In this document: one piece after another, positions 17,772 to 17,878 of the stretch
Position numbering within the stretch: position 1 is the first letter of the stretch
Layout of the letters: every line of letters begins with the position of its first letter
Source: Pleurotus ostreatus/Saccharomyces cerevisiae fusant
Lineage: Eukaryota > Opisthokonta
Assembly (NCBI GenBank): GCA_024196135.1
Contig: JAMQCK010000679.1
Coordinates: 1 to 17,878, forward strand
Direction: 5' to 3'
DNA length: 17,878 nucleotides
Program-made: the position numbers and the translations under genes
The notes under the pieces: model-generated
The model's input: the letters and a program-made list of their open reading frames with translations, nothing else
Database searches by the model: none
Told to the model about the DNA's origin: nothing

Positions 17772-17878
17772 GGGAAAAGGAAGGTAGGTACACGCGTATG
17801 TACGGGCCCACCCGGGCAAAGCGTGGGGAAAAGTCAGGTGACCTCAACTCTAGGAAGTTACATAAGCGATTCCTAGAG
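17772..17878. other. window end, no feature seen
   Basis: About 100 bases beyond the compound repeat. It contains cccgggcaaagcg and a small odd palindrome AGGTGACCT, but no coding or RNA feature that I can support. Confidence 0.3.

Noticed and set aside
1..17878. tRNA or rRNA genes
   Set aside because: No T-loop GTTCRANNC stretch sat in a cloverleaf context on either strand, and no rRNA segments were recognised. A covariance-model search would be decisive.

Overview
The window looks like a piece of an Agaricomycete (mushroom-forming basidiomycete) genome, possibly a polypore. Its genes are split by many short introns of about 47-134 bases with GT-AG ends and CTRAY-type branch points. The proteins are fungal, and one belongs to a seven-helix membrane family that I associate with Agaricomycetes. 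There are no bacterial features. All gene models were spliced by hand, and the exon phases add up to whole codons in every model.

Layout. 1-1990: a minus-strand Pho85-type (PCL-like) cyclin with an apparent 5'UTR intron and a TATA box. 1990-7954: about 6 kb without a recognisable gene. It holds degenerate minisatellites, a small palindrome, and one clear mobile element: a 350-bp non-autonomous transposon-like unit with perfect 43-bp terminal inverted repeats (7333-7682). 7955-8852: a minus-strand MPR1-like GNAT acetyltransferase in 4 exons. 9111-10846: a minus-strand secreted class 3 lipase in 9 exons. 11476-12605: a minus-strand D-glycerate 3-kinase (Tda10/GLYK type) in 3 exons. 12779-13773: plus-strand RER1 in 6 exons, two of them only 10 and 6 bases long. 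14205-15583: a minus-strand seven-helix membrane protein with a GC-AG intron and one puzzling splice junction. 15897-16847: a minus-strand IMPACT-domain (UPF0029) protein. 16932-17878: intergenic, with a compound direct repeat at 17599-17771.

The genes do not form an obvious pathway. They are ordinary housekeeping or accessory functions: cell cycle or phosphate-type cyclin, proline-analogue acetylation, lipolysis, glycerate salvage, Golgi-to-ER retrieval, an orphan membrane protein and an IMPACT-family protein. Glycerate kinase and RER1 are transcribed divergently from a very short shared region. RER1 and the membrane protein converge.

I found no convincing undescribed multi-gene system. The most interesting items are the two consecutive microexons in RER1, the perfect-TIR element, and the unusual splice sites in the membrane-protein gene.
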